Numbered from the stretch's first letter, positions 18,457-26,761 are shown. The stretch: 41,013 bases of DNA from an uncultured Pseudomonadota bacterium (GCA_903959175.1 CAJBVW010000112.1:1-41013); one strand, 5' to 3'. A program made the numbers and translations. Notes: generated by a model not told the origin, from the sequence alone.

Positions 18457-19821
18457 ATGCGTCGCGTCGGCATTCTCGTCCCGTCCCGTCGTGAGGCCCT
18501 CGTGGGGGCCGCCGCCTCCGTCGCCGCGTGCACCGGCCCCTCCGGGGACACCGGCGGGGACACCGCCGGGCCGGCGGCCGCCACCATCGACACCGTCGTG
18601 GTGCTGATGATGGAGAACCGCAGCTTCGACCACTACCTCGGCGCGCTCCGGCTCGCTGAGGGCCGCGCCGACGTGGACGGGCTGGACGCCACCATGTCCA
18701 ACCCCGACGCCGCCGGAGTGGAGCACGCCGTCGCGCCCGCCGCGGTGGACTGCGTGACGGACCCGCCGCACTCCTGGGACGCCGCGCACGCCCAGTTCAA
18801 CGACGGCGGGAACGACGGCTTCGTCACCGAGTACGAGGGGCGCACCGACCCCACGCTCGTGGGCGAGGTCATGAGCTACCAGAGCCGCGACACGCTCCCC
18901 ATCCACTACGCGCTCGCCGACAGCTTCACGGTGTGCGACGCCTACTTTGCCGCCGTGATGGGCCCCACCTGGCCGAACCGCTTCTACGGCCACGCCGCCA
19001 CGAGCGACGGCCAGAAGGACAACGACTTCCCGAGCGGCGGCGCCTTCACCTTCCCGACCGTGTGGACCAAGCTCGACGAGGCCGGCGTCCCCTGGAAGTA
19101 CTACTACTCGGACGTCCCCTTCATCGGGCTGTTCGCGAACCACTTCCGCCCCGAGACCAGCGGCGTCATCGAGGACTTCCTCGCCGACGCCGAGCGCGGC
19201 GCGCTCCCGCCGGTCGTGTGGATCGACCCCGCCTTCAACTACAACGACGACCACCCGCCCCACCACGCGGGCCTCGGGCAGGAGTTCATCGCCCTCGTCT
19301 ACAACGCGTTGGCCCGCTCGCCCCAGTGGGGGAACTGCCTGCTCGTCATCACCTACGACGAGCACGGCGGCTTCTACGACCACGTCGCCCCGCCCACCAC
19401 GGACGACGACTTCGCGGCGAGCGGCTTCGACCAGATGGGCTTCCGCGTCCCCACCCTCCTCGTCGGGCCCTACGTGCGTCCGGGCGTGGAACACACGACC
19501 TTCGACCACACGAGCTGGATCAAGTTCGTGTGCGAGCGCTTCGGGATCGAGCCGTGGAACGCCCGCCTCCGCGCCTCCAACTCCATCGGTGTCGCGCTCG
19601 ACACCAACCGCATGGCCCGCGCCGACGCGACCCCCCCGATCACGCTCCCCACCTGGGACATCGACGAGACGCTCCTCGGCGCCGAGTGCACCTACGGCGG
19701 CGGCCCCACCGCCCCCCCGACGGAGCTCCACGCGTTCGTCCGCACGTTCACGCCCGAGCGCGACCGCACGGCGGACATCGAGGCGATCTTCGCGGCGATC
19801 CGGGCCGGCCGCCCGGCGTAG
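18457..19821 (+). CDS. Tat-type lipoprotein of the phospholipase C / acid phosphatase (AcpA) family
   Basis: A secreted phosphoesterase that likely cleaves phospholipids or phosphomonoesters outside the inner membrane. The 454 residues begin with a twin-arginine-like signal (SRREALVGAAASVAAC), with Cys25 as a possible lipid anchor, then a Gly/Asp/Thr linker. The metal-site motif MMENRSFDHYLG (Glu53, Asn54, Asp58, His59) opens the catalytic domain. It is followed by DPPHSWDAAHAQFNDGGNDG, PTWPNRFY and VITYDEHGGFYDHVAPP, all family hallmarks. Length is in the range for the shorter non-haemolytic types without the C-terminal accessory repeats. It follows the OB-fold lipoprotein on the same strand after 93 bases, so they may be coexpressed. 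Confidence 0.9.
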   Translation: MRRVGILVPSRREALVGAAASVAACTGPSGDTGGDTAGPAAATIDTVVVLMMENRSFDHYLGALRLAEGRADVDGLDATMSNPDAAGVEHAVAPAAVDCVTDPPHSWDAAHAQFNDGGNDGFVTEYEGRTDPTLVGEVMSYQSRDTLPIHYALADSFTVCDAYFAAVMGPTWPNRFYGHAATSDGQKDNDFPSGGAFTFPTVWTKLDEAGVPWKYYYSDVPFIGLFANHFRPETSGVIEDFLADAERGALPPVVWIDPAFNYNDDHPPHHAGLGQEFIALVYNALARSPQWGNCLLVITYDEHGGFYDHVAPPTTDDDFAASGFDQMGFRVPTLLVGPYVRPGVEHTTFDHTSWIKFVCERFGIEPWNARLRASNSIGVALDTNRMARADATPPITLPTWDIDETLLGAECTYGGGPTAPPTELHAFVRTFTPERDRTADIEAIFAAIRAGRPA

Positions 19822-19825
19822 GCCC

Positions 19826-21031
19826 TCAGGCGGAGACCGGCGGCGCGCTCCACACCAGCTCCAGCACGCTCTCCTCCGCCGGCACCCCGATGCGCAGCGG
19901 GAACCCGTAGTGGCCGTTGGTGCGGTGCACGTAGAGGCGGTTGTCGCGCTGGCCCCACGCGCCGTGGTCGGGGATGCCCGCGAGCGCCCGCACTGCGGTC
20001 CAGTCCAGGCCGAGCGACACGAGCCCGACGTGGCCGCCGTGCGTGTGCCCGGCGAGGACGAGGTCCGCCGCGTCGTCCGGGAGGTGCTTGAAGGCGCCCG
20101 GGTCGTGGAGGAGCACGATGCGGAGCCCCTCGCCGCGGGGCGGGCGCACGAGGTCGACCAGGACGCCGCGCATCGTGCGCGCGCGGTCCCGCCAGTGGAA
20201 GTCCATCCCGACGATCTGCACCCGGCCAACACGCGTTTTCACGGTGACCGCCTCATCGATGAGGAGGCGGACGTTCGCGGCGGCGAGGCCCTCCGCGACG
20301 GCCTCGGGCGTCTCGAGGTCGTGGTTGCCGCGGCAGGCGTAGACGTGCGGGTGGGCGCGTAGCGGGGCGAGGGCGCGGCCGAGCATGGCGGCGTCGCCGT
20401 GGGTCTCGCGGGTGAAGTAGTCGCCGGTGAGGAGGATGAGGTCGGGCGCGGCGGCCACGGCGCGGGCGCAGATGCGGCGCAGGCGGGCCTCGGTCATGAA
20501 GGGGCCGAGGTGGGGGTCGGAGATCTGCACGACGCGGAGGCCCTCGTGGCCGGGCGCGGAGAGGCCGCGGCGGCGTCGGACCATCGCGGGGAGGCGCGCG
20601 AGCTCGGGCGGCGTGGGGGCGGAGAGATCGAGGGTGACGGTCTCCCGGCGGGCGGTGACGCTCCAGAGCACGCCGAGGGCCGCGAGGACGAAGGGCACGG
20701 CCGCGCCGAGGGTGAGACCGGTGACGGTCCACGGGAGCGCGAGGAAGCTGCCCACGAGGAACCAGGACGCCGGCCAGCTCACCGCCGCGCGCCAGCCTGG
20801 GGGGAGCGGGCGGGCGCGGCCGAGGGCGATGCCCATCGCGTAGACGGCGGCCTGGAGGTACCAGACCGCCGGGGTGAAAGGCCCGGCGATGCGGTAGACG
20901 CCGATCGCGAGCAGCCCCTCGATGGCGAGCACCACGCCGATCGGTACGGCGAAGCGAGGCCCGCTCGTGGACGCCGTGGCGGCCGTCAGCAGGACGGTGG
21001 CGACGAGACACGCGGAGGCGAAGGCGAACAT
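19826..21031 (-). CDS. Membrane-anchored metallophosphoesterase (YkuE/YaeI-like)
   Basis: A calcineurin-type dinuclear metal phosphoesterase. The N-terminal 140 residues hold four or five hydrophobic helices. The catalytic domain (residues about 170-401) has all motifs: VQISDPHLG (Asp, His), LTGDYF (Asp), CRGNHDLE (Asn, His), LLHDPGAF (His) and LAGHTHGGHVG (two His). Such proteins have been linked to lipid A or UDP-sugar lipid metabolism and to peptidoglycan regulation; which applies is unknown. I prefer the ATG at 21031, placing the first helix at the N-terminus; a GTG 33 bases upstream is also possible, and neither has a good ribosome-binding site. It is the last gene of the murJ operon. 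Its stop lies 4 bases from the convergent phospholipase stop. Confidence 0.88.
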   Translation of the reverse strand: MFAFASACLVATVLLTAATASTSGPRFAVPIGVVLAIEGLLAIGVYRIAGPFTPAVWYLQAAVYAMGIALGRARPLPPGWRAAVSWPASWFLVGSFLALPWTVTGLTLGAAVPFVLAALGVLWSVTARRETVTLDLSAPTPPELARLPAMVRRRRGLSAPGHEGLRVVQISDPHLGPFMTEARLRRICARAVAAAPDLILLTGDYFTRETHGDAAMLGRALAPLRAHPHVYACRGNHDLETPEAVAEGLAAANVRLLIDEAVTVKTRVGRVQIVGMDFHWRDRARTMRGVLVDLVRPPRGEGLRIVLLHDPGAFKHLPDDAADLVLAGHTHGGHVGLVSLGLDWTAVRALAGIPDHGAWGQRDNRLYVHRTNGHYGFPLRIGVPAEESVLELVWSAPPVSA

Positions 21032-21103
21032 CGGGAGGACCGGGCGGGCCCTCAACGTACGCACCGGCCCGGCGATCCGCCGGAGAACCGCGTCTCGTTC
21101 GGT

Positions 21104-21637
21104 CTACAGGGTCTTGACGCCCCGCTTCATGCGTTCGAGGGCCTCGGCCGCCTTGGGGGCGTCGGGATGTTCGGCGTCCTTCGCGGCGCGCCCGAGCAGG
21201 TCGATGGCCTCGTCGCGACGGCCGGTCACGCGCAGCAGCACGCCGAGGTGGTAGAGCGCGGCGGTGTCGTCGGGCTTCATCGCGAGGGCCTCGCGGTACT
21301 TCGCCTCGGCGGAGTCGACCTCGCCGGCGGCGAAGTAGTCCTGCCCCTCACGCACGCGCTCGGTGGCCTCGTGGATGAACTCGACCTCGATGAAGCTGCG
21401 CACGCCGAGGTTCACCAGGAGGAAGCGCAGCGGGCCGGCCAGGGCCAGCGAGAGGCCCTCGGCGGCCACGATCGCGGCCAGGGGCAGGTCCGGGAGGAGG
21501 GGCTTGCCCTTGTAGGTGAAGCGGACCTTGGTGTAGCGCCCCTGGTCGAACAGCTTCTTGAGCCGCTCGCGGAGCTGCTTGATCGACTCGTCGATCGCGT
21601 CGGGGTCGATCTCCCACCGAAATGCGTCCTGGGCCAT
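21104..21637 (-). CDS. TPR protein with a DUF4342-like N-terminal domain
   Basis: A 177-residue cytoplasmic protein. Residues 12-85 (IKQLRERLKKLFDQGRYTKV, then TYKGKPLLPDLPLAAIV and a hydrophobic Ala/Leu stretch) resemble the small DUF4342 domain, where a strand-strand-hydrophobic hairpin follows an N-terminal helix. Residues 90-165 make two tetratricopeptide units: EATERVREGQDYFAAGEVDS with AEAKYREALAMKPDDTAALY, and LGVLLRVTGRRDEAIDLLGR. TPR units usually mediate protein-protein contact, so this may be an assembly partner for a neighbouring gene product. GGAG lies 5 bases before the ATG. It follows the FabL-like gene by 16 bases. The DUF4342 link is a resemblance only. Confidence 0.75.
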   Translation of the reverse strand: MAQDAFRWEIDPDAIDESIKQLRERLKKLFDQGRYTKVRFTYKGKPLLPDLPLAAIVAAEGLSLALAGPLRFLLVNLGVRSFIEVEFIHEATERVREGQDYFAAGEVDSAEAKYREALAMKPDDTAALYHLGVLLRVTGRRDEAIDLLGRAAKDAEHPDAPKAAEALERMKRGVKTL

Positions 21638-21653
21638 GCGTGCTCCGAAGGGG

Positions 21654-22364
21654 CTAGACGAGCGAGAGACCGCCGTCCGCCACGATCACCTGGCCGGTGA
21701 TCCAGGAGGCGCGGGGGTCGAGGAGGAGGGAGACGACGCGGGCGATGTCGTCGGGCTCGCCGACGCGGCGCATCGGGGTGAGCTTCTCGGCCGCGGCGAC
21801 CATCTGCTCGCCCTCGGGGAAGTAGCGGAGGGCGTCGGTGCGCACGAGGCCGCCGCAGACGGTGTTGACGCGCACGGCCGGCGCGAGCTCGACCGCGAGC
21901 TGGCGCGTGAGGGCCTCCATCCCGGCCTTGGCCGCGCCGATCGCGGCGTAGCCCGGGGTGTACTGTCGGCTGCCGAGGCTGGTGATGCCGATGACGGACG
22001 CCCCCGGCCTCAAGGTAGCGAGCTTCGTGAGCAGCCAGAAGGGGCGGAGCGAGCTCTCGAGGGTCAGGTCCCACTGGGAGGTGCGGATCTTGTCGTAGGG
22101 CTTCATCACGCCGACGGCGGCGTTGTGGATGAGCGCGTCGAGCGGGCCGGCGGCGTCCGCCAGGCGCTTGAGGTCGGGCTCGCTCCGCACGTCCCCCTGG
22201 ACGATGAGGGCCTCGCCCCCGAGCGCGACGACCTCGGCCGCGACGCCCGCCGCGGCGGCCTCGTTCTGGAGGAAGTTGAGGACGACGCGCGTGCCGGGGC
22301 CGGCCACGGCGCGGGCGATGGCGGCGCCGATGCCCCGCGAACCACCGGTGATCAGGATGTTCAT
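21654..22364 (-). CDS. fabL: FabL-type enoyl-ACP reductase (SDR family)
   Basis: NADPH-dependent reductase of the short-chain dehydrogenase family, 236 residues. It resembles Bacillus FabL in three places: GGSRGIG cofactor loop (residues 7-13), the active-site Tyr139 and Lys146 spaced Y-x6-K (YAAIGAAK) instead of the usual SDR Y-x3-K, and the C-terminal run GGLVRTDALRYFPEGE with GQVIVADGGLSLV. FabL catalyses the last step of the fatty acid elongation cycle, reducing trans-2-enoyl-ACP, and is insensitive to triclosan in Bacillus. Its ATG overlaps the murJ stop (ATGA), so the pair is cotranslated. A related SDR with another substrate cannot be excluded. Confidence 0.82.
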   Translation of the reverse strand: MNILITGGSRGIGAAIARAVAGPGTRVVLNFLQNEAAAAGVAAEVVALGGEALIVQGDVRSEPDLKRLADAAGPLDALIHNAAVGVMKPYDKIRTSQWDLTLESSLRPFWLLTKLATLRPGASVIGITSLGSRQYTPGYAAIGAAKAGMEALTRQLAVELAPAVRVNTVCGGLVRTDALRYFPEGEQMVAAAEKLTPMRRVGEPDDIARVVSLLLDPRASWITGQVIVADGGLSLV

Positions 22365-23899
22365 CGCCGGACTCTCCGCAGGACGATCGTGCCTAACTCG
22401 CGGACCTCCGCCACGCCGAGCGCCCAGGCCGCGCCCACGAACGCGGCGCCGCCCACCCCGCCGAGGACGGCCGTGCGCACCAGGGCGTCCACCCGCGTCC
22501 ACTCCGGGGGGCCGAGCGAGGGCCGGAGGGCGAGGCCCACGACGATGCCGACGCCCGCGGCGGGGAGGACGCGGAGGAGGAAGTCGCCGAAGCCGGGGCT
22601 CTGCGGGGTGCCGATCTCCTTGCGGAGGATCGCCGCGAGCAGGACGACGTAGACGGTCATCCCGGTACTCGACGCCACCGCGAGCCCGGGGGGACCGTAG
22701 AAGTGCGCGCCCGCCCAATACAGGGGGAGCGAGGCCACCAACACGAGGAAGCCGAGGCCGGTCGGGAGCCAGGTGCGGGCGCGGGCGTAGAAGCCGCGGG
22801 AGAGCACCATCTGCACGCTCCAGGCGCCGAGGCCGAGCGAGAAGCAGCCCAGGCACGCGCCGAGGACGAGCTGCTGCTCCGGGGCGATGCGCGCGGTGCC
22901 GAAGACGGCGGCGCCGATGTCCGCGCCGGTGACCGTGAGGACGACCTGCGCGCCGAAGGCCAGGAGCAAGGTGAGCTTCGAGGCGCGGAGGATGGTGCGC
23001 CACGCCTCCGCCGTGTTCCCCTCGGCGCAGAGGCGCGAGAGCGTCGGGTAGGCGGCCATGCCCGCGGCCATGCCGAACACGCCGATGGGCACCATCGCGA
23101 GCCGCTTGGCGTACTGGAGCGTCGCGACCGAGCCCTCGGGGAGCACGGAGGCGAAGCGGGTCCACACCCAGTCGTCCACGCCGACGATGCCGAAGGCGAG
23201 CATAATCGGAAGCGCGGGTAGGAGGTACCTGCGAAAATCCGGATCCCGGAGCGAGAGGATCAGCCGCCAGCGAAGGCCGCCGCGTGTCGCCGCGATCAGC
23301 GGGAGGAGGAAGGGCCCGAGGAAGGCGCCGACGAGCACGCCCCACGCGAAGCCCTCGGCGCTGCCGAGGAGGAGGCCGCCGACGATGATCGCGGCGTTGT
23401 AGACGAGCGGGGCGATCGCGGGGATCGCGTGCTTGTCCTTGGCGAGGAGCGCGGCGGACAGCAGCCCTGAGAGCAGGTGGAAGACCTGCGCCGGCAGGAG
23501 GATGCGCGAGAGGTGGACCACCAGCGCCGTGCGCTCGGCGTCGAAGCCGGGGACGAACCACGCGACGAGCTCGGGCGCGAACCACCACATCACCGGCACG
23601 ACGACGGCCGTCAGAACCAGGATGAAGTTCGCCACGAGGCTGAACGCCCGCCAGGCACGCTCCTCCTCGCCGCGGGCCAGAAAACCGCTGAACATCGGGA
23701 TGAACACGATGGAGAGCGCTCCGCCGGAGACGATGAAGGACACGAGGTCGGGCACGCGGAAGGCGGCGGCGTAGGCGTCGGCGTCGGGGCCCACCCCGAG
23801 GATGCTGCCGAGCGCGGCGTCCCTCACGAGGCCCATGAGCCGGGAGGCGAGCAGCGCGACGGTCCAGATGGCGCCGGCGACGGCGATCTTGCGGGTCAC
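22361..23899 (-). CDS. murJ: Lipid II flippase MurJ
   Basis: Flips lipid-linked peptidoglycan precursor (lipid II) to the periplasmic side of the inner membrane. The 512 residues have about 14 hydrophobic helices. MATE/MurJ hallmarks include RLMGLVRDAALGSILGVGPD near the N-terminus, DADAYAAAFRVPDL, SGGALSIVFIPMFS, LQYAKRLAMVPIGVFGMA and AAYPTLSRL. The start is GTG, with no strong ribosome-binding site, 112 bases from the divergent Cas2-like gene. The downstream fabL-like gene overlaps by 4 bases and TPR and phosphoesterase genes follow, so the operon connects cell-wall, lipid and phosphate-ester enzymes. Confidence 0.96.
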   Translation of the reverse strand: MTRKIAVAGAIWTVALLASRLMGLVRDAALGSILGVGPDADAYAAAFRVPDLVSFIVSGGALSIVFIPMFSGFLARGEEERAWRAFSLVANFILVLTAVVVPVMWWFAPELVAWFVPGFDAERTALVVHLSRILLPAQVFHLLSGLLSAALLAKDKHAIPAIAPLVYNAAIIVGGLLLGSAEGFAWGVLVGAFLGPFLLPLIAATRGGLRWRLILSLRDPDFRRYLLPALPIMLAFGIVGVDDWVWTRFASVLPEGSVATLQYAKRLAMVPIGVFGMAAGMAAYPTLSRLCAEGNTAEAWRTILRASKLTLLLAFGAQVVLTVTGADIGAAVFGTARIAPEQQLVLGACLGCFSLGLGAWSVQMVLSRGFYARARTWLPTGLGFLVLVASLPLYWAGAHFYGPPGLAVASSTGMTVYVVLLAAILRKEIGTPQSPGFGDFLLRVLPAAGVGIVVGLALRPSLGPPEWTRVDALVRTAVLGGVGGAAFVGAAWALGVAEVRELGTIVLRRVRR

Positions 23900-24011
23900 G
23901 GCGCGTCGCGTATCCCAGGGGCTCGCCGGGTGCCGCTCTCCGAGAGGAGCCCGCCCCTGGTTGTGCGGCGGCGCGCTACCTCATAAGAGGGCGCCCGGAG
24001 ATATTTCCCTC

Positions 24012-24305
24012 ATGATGTTCCTCATCCTCCTCGAGCTCAACGGCCGTCCGGCCGACCAGTACGGTGACCTCGAGCGCGCGATCAAGGCGCTGGGCAACTG
24101 GTCCAACCGCGTGCGCGGCCAGTGGGTCGTGGAGAGCCGCTTCAACGCCTCCCAGGTCCGCGACCTCCTGAAGCCGCACCTCGACAACGGGAAGGACCGC
24201 CTCTTCGTGGCGCGCATCTCGAAGAACTGGGCCGGCACCGGCATGGGCGACGGCTTCCAGGAGTGGATGAACCGCCGCAACTTCGACGCGCCGAAGGTCG
24301 GCTAG
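24012..24305 (+). CDS. Orphan Cas2/SinR-like small protein
   Basis: A 97-residue protein (ATG at 24012; another ATG is the next codon). GGAG lies 11 bases upstream. The pattern is a beta-alpha-beta ferredoxin-like fold: MMFLILLELNGRPADQYGDL as the first strand and turn, a helix LERAIKALGNWSNRV, a strand QWVVESRFNASQV, a helix LLKPHL, the strand DRLFVARISKNWAGTG, then an end helix. I associate this order (strand with D/N near the N-terminus, W-V-V-E-S and D-R-L-F-V segments) with the SinR/Cas2-like family. No cas1 or repeat array is near, so CRISPR adaptation is unlikely. Its function is unknown. A hairpin follows the stop. Confidence 0.65.
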   Translation: MMFLILLELNGRPADQYGDLERAIKALGNWSNRVRGQWVVESRFNASQVRDLLKPHLDNGKDRLFVARISKNWAGTGMGDGFQEWMNRRNFDAPKVG

Positions 24306-24327
24306 TCGCTCCGTCTCCGCGGTGAGC

Positions 24328-24353
24328 CCCTCCCCGGTCCAGGCCGGGGAGGG
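24328..24353. terminator. Bidirectional hairpin between convergent genes
   Basis: A perfect 10-bp stem CCCTCCCCGG / CCGGGGAGGG with loop TCCAGG lies in the 54-base gap between the convergent Cas2-like gene and the membrane-protein gene. There is no T-tract. Its symmetry lets it act on transcripts from both sides. Confidence 0.6.
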
Positions 24354-24359
24354 CGCTCC

Positions 24360-26108
24360 CTACCTGACGACCCACACGGTCACGCCCGTGCCGTCGTCGA
24401 AGTGCTGCTCCGCCACGATGTGTGTGGCGAAGGGCAGTCGGGCCAGCGCGAGGCCCTCGACCCCGTAGGCCTCCTCGTCGAGCGCGACGAAGCGGAGCCC
24501 CTGCGCGATGAGGCGACCGGCCGCGGCCGCCCGACGCGGCGGCTCCTGCGTGGCGGACGGGGGGATCGCCCGCCCCTGGGTCATCGGGATCGTGAGGTCG
24601 TCGAGGTCCCGGAGGAGCTTGAGGTTCTCCGGGTGGCGCGCCGTGCGGCGCTCCATCGTGCGCATCCCCTCGGGGATGTAGACGGTGGCCCGGCCCGTCG
24701 CGAGCTGGATCCAGAGCTGGTCCGCGGAGCGGATCGCGGGGTCGAGCCCGGCCCAGAGGGGGATGTCCTCGCGCTTCTCGGCGATGGTGTTCGCGCCGCG
24801 GATGGTGGGCAGCGCGAGCAGCGCGCCCTTGCCGGGGTAGGTGCGGATGTAGTCGGCGAAGGCGGCGGACGGCGCGATGAACGTCGGGAGCGACGTGCGG
24901 TAGCCGGTGAGCGCGAGCGTGTGGTGGACGGTCGCGACGGCGAGGGGGAGCGCGAGGACGAGGCGCGGCCAGCCGGCGGGGAGGCGGGAGACGCCGATGC
25001 CGGCGGCCGTCGCGAGGGCGAGCGCGCCGGGGACCAGCCAGCGGCGGGGGAAGCGCACGACGGGGACGGGCAGGGCGTCGTTGAGCGCGGCGACGGCGCG
25101 GCCCACGGAGCCCGCGGAGGCCCCGTAGGCGCGGGCGAGGAATTGCGCGTTGTCGAGGGCCGGACCCATCGCGAGCGCGAAGCACACGAGGGCCACGAGG
25201 ATCCAAGGGAGCGCGCGCACGGGGCGAAGCAGCGCGACGGCGAGCGCACCGGCGATCGTCGCGACCGGGACGAAGCCCGGGGCGAGGGTGTAGTCCCACG
25301 CCTTGCCGTTCCCGCCGGTCTCCCACTGGTGCCACACCGAGAGCTGCACGGCGTTGGCGCCGCGGCGTTGGTCCTCGACGTCCCCGATGGGCAGGCCCCA
25401 GTAGAAGGCGACGAGGACGCCGCCCGCAGCGAGGCCGGCGAGCACGAACGCCGCGAGGCGGCGCCACGACATGCCCCACGCCACGATCGGCAGGAACGGG
25501 GCGCCGAAGACGAGGTGGTAGGGGCTGTCCAGCGCGACCGCGCCCCAGGAGAGGCCGGCGAGCAGCGCGAGGCGAACGGAGGTGCCCGGGGCACGCGCGG
25601 CGGCCCAGGTCGCGAGCAGGGCCACGGGCAGCGGCCAGAGCGCGACGTACTCGGGGGTGCCGTCCGTGATCGCGAGGAGCAGCATCGGCTGCACCACGAG
25701 CGCGCAGCCCGCGAGCACCCCGGCGGCCGCGGAGCCGCTGACCCGGCGCACGAGCAGGGCCGTCGCGAGGCCCGAGCCCCACAGCAGCAGGAGGACCCAC
25801 ACGTCGTACGCGGCGACGGGCCCGAGGAGCAGGCGGAGCGGCGCGCCGAGGAGGGTCGAGAGCGTCGGCAGGACGAGGATCTTGACGCCCTCGGGGAAGC
25901 CGACGCGATCGGTCCAGAACGGCAGGCCGGGCAGGGCGCTCGCCTGGTGGTCGAGGCCCCAGATCGCGCGGATGATGTCGGTCCCCGGCGCCCCGAGCAC
26001 CTGCCCCGCGCGCAGGCCGGGGAGGTGCATGAAGGCCACCACTCCCGCGATCGCGACGGCGATCCAGGAGGCCGGGGCCCGGAGGAGCGTGTGGAGGCGG
26101 GCGAGCAA
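24360..26108 (-). CDS. Large polytopic membrane protein (GT-C glycosyltransferase-like)
   Basis: A 582-residue protein with ten to twelve hydrophobic helices in the first 400 residues and a mostly soluble C-terminal 180 residues (YIRTYPGKGALLALPTIRG onward). The order of many helices, then a periplasmic tail, plus acidic residues in the first large loop (GAPGTDIIRAIWGLDH and WTDRVGFPEG), is reminiscent of GT-C glycosyltransferases such as the YfhO/dolichyl-phosphate mannosyl type. No diagnostic motif is certain. It may transfer a lipid-linked sugar to an envelope polymer. It stands alone on the minus strand, separated from its neighbours by 38 bases at the 5' end and a hairpin at the 3' end. 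Confidence 0.7.
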   Translation of the reverse strand: MLARLHTLLRAPASWIAVAIAGVVAFMHLPGLRAGQVLGAPGTDIIRAIWGLDHQASALPGLPFWTDRVGFPEGVKILVLPTLSTLLGAPLRLLLGPVAAYDVWVLLLLWGSGLATALLVRRVSGSAAAGVLAGCALVVQPMLLLAITDGTPEYVALWPLPVALLATWAAARAPGTSVRLALLAGLSWGAVALDSPYHLVFGAPFLPIVAWGMSWRRLAAFVLAGLAAGGVLVAFYWGLPIGDVEDQRRGANAVQLSVWHQWETGGNGKAWDYTLAPGFVPVATIAGALAVALLRPVRALPWILVALVCFALAMGPALDNAQFLARAYGASAGSVGRAVAALNDALPVPVVRFPRRWLVPGALALATAAGIGVSRLPAGWPRLVLALPLAVATVHHTLALTGYRTSLPTFIAPSAAFADYIRTYPGKGALLALPTIRGANTIAEKREDIPLWAGLDPAIRSADQLWIQLATGRATVYIPEGMRTMERRTARHPENLKLLRDLDDLTIPMTQGRAIPPSATQEPPRRAAAAGRLIAQGLRFVALDEEAYGVEGLALARLPFATHIVAEQHFDDGTGVTVWVVR

Positions 26109-26146
26109 CGGCGTTTCCTATCCGGACGGCGTGATGGGCGCCGCGC

Positions 26147-26761
26147 TCACCGCGCGTAGGTGTAGGCGAGGTCGGCGAAGATCATCTCGTAGTCGATGTC
26201 CCCGCCCTCGTCCCCGCCCGGGTCACCGTGGACCTCCGCGAGCGCCCACGGCGCCCACCCGATCGTGCCGCCCTCGTCCACGCCGAGGAGCAGCACGGGG
26301 CCGTAGGTGTAGTCCGCGGCGGCGTAGAAGTAGCTGGGCGCGTAGGCGTAGAACCAGCGGTCCTCGTCGAACATGTCGGCGAGGAAGCCGAGCGTCCCGC
26401 AGGCGTCACCCGTGGTCGTGCCCGCGGAGAGCGTGACCTCGAAGGCGTAGGTGCAGGTGGGGCAGGGCAGGTCGGCCGGGACGCCGAGGGTCGTGTTGGT
26501 CACGCGGCAGAGCTCGACCGCACCGTCCAGCGAGGTGGCGACGTAGTCCTCGGAGCCCTCCCAGGTCGTGAGGGTGAGGCCGGCGCTGCCCTCCGTGTAG
26601 ACGAGGGCGAGGCCGGTGTCGAAGACCTCGACGTCGGTGTCGGTGTCGGCGTCGGCGTCGGCGTCGGCGTCGGAGTCGGCATCGGCGTCCGTGTCGGGGG
26701 CGTCGGCCTCCGTCGCGGGCGCGCAGGCGACGGCGAGGAGGAGGAGGGCGAGGCAGCGCAT
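26147..26761 (-). CDS. Lipoprotein with Asp/Ala repeat linker
   Basis: A 204-residue lipoprotein: MRCLALLLLAVAC gives a lipobox-like end with Cys13, followed by a linker in which DADADADAD and TDTDTD alternate, encoded by a hexanucleotide-type repeat. The mature domain has clustered cysteines (LPCPTCTYAF and TTGDACGTL) and a Tyr/Phe-rich end (YAYAPSYFYAAADYTYGP). No known domain is recognised. The linker likely spaces the domain from the membrane and varies in length by slippage. It follows the pyrophosphatase gene on the same strand after 24 bases; the two may share transcription. Confidence 0.7.
   Translation of the reverse strand: MRCLALLLLAVACAPATEADAPDTDADADSDADADADADTDTDVEVFDTGLALVYTEGSAGLTLTTWEGSEDYVATSLDGAVELCRVTNTTLGVPADLPCPTCTYAFEVTLSAGTTTGDACGTLGFLADMFDEDRWFYAYAPSYFYAAADYTYGPVLLLGVDEGGTIGWAPWALAEVHGDPGGDEGGDIDYEMIFADLAYTYAR
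26632..26706. repeat. Microsatellite-like (GTCGGC)n coding repeat
   Basis: Roughly 12 units of GTCGGC, GTCGGT or near copies in a row, in frame within the lipoprotein gene, encoding the alternating Asp-Ala/Asp-Thr linker on the minus strand. The unit is six bases, so slippage would change linker length by two residues without a frameshift. Confidence 0.85.

Noticed and set aside
16843-20232. A very long open frame on the minus strand (over 1,100 codons) opposite the two lipoprotein genes
   Set aside because: It lies opposite clear genes with signal peptides and domain motifs, and its translation is low-complexity Arg/Gly/Val-rich. High G+C removes stop codons from antisense frames, so it is a shadow.
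24012-24305. Cas2 of a CRISPR system
   Set aside because: The fold pattern is Cas2-like, but there is no array or other cas gene within the window, so a CRISPR role is not claimed.
26632-26706. Short regular repeats considered as a CRISPR array
   Set aside because: Units are six bases, contiguous and in frame within a lipoprotein gene; there are no spacers and no cas1.
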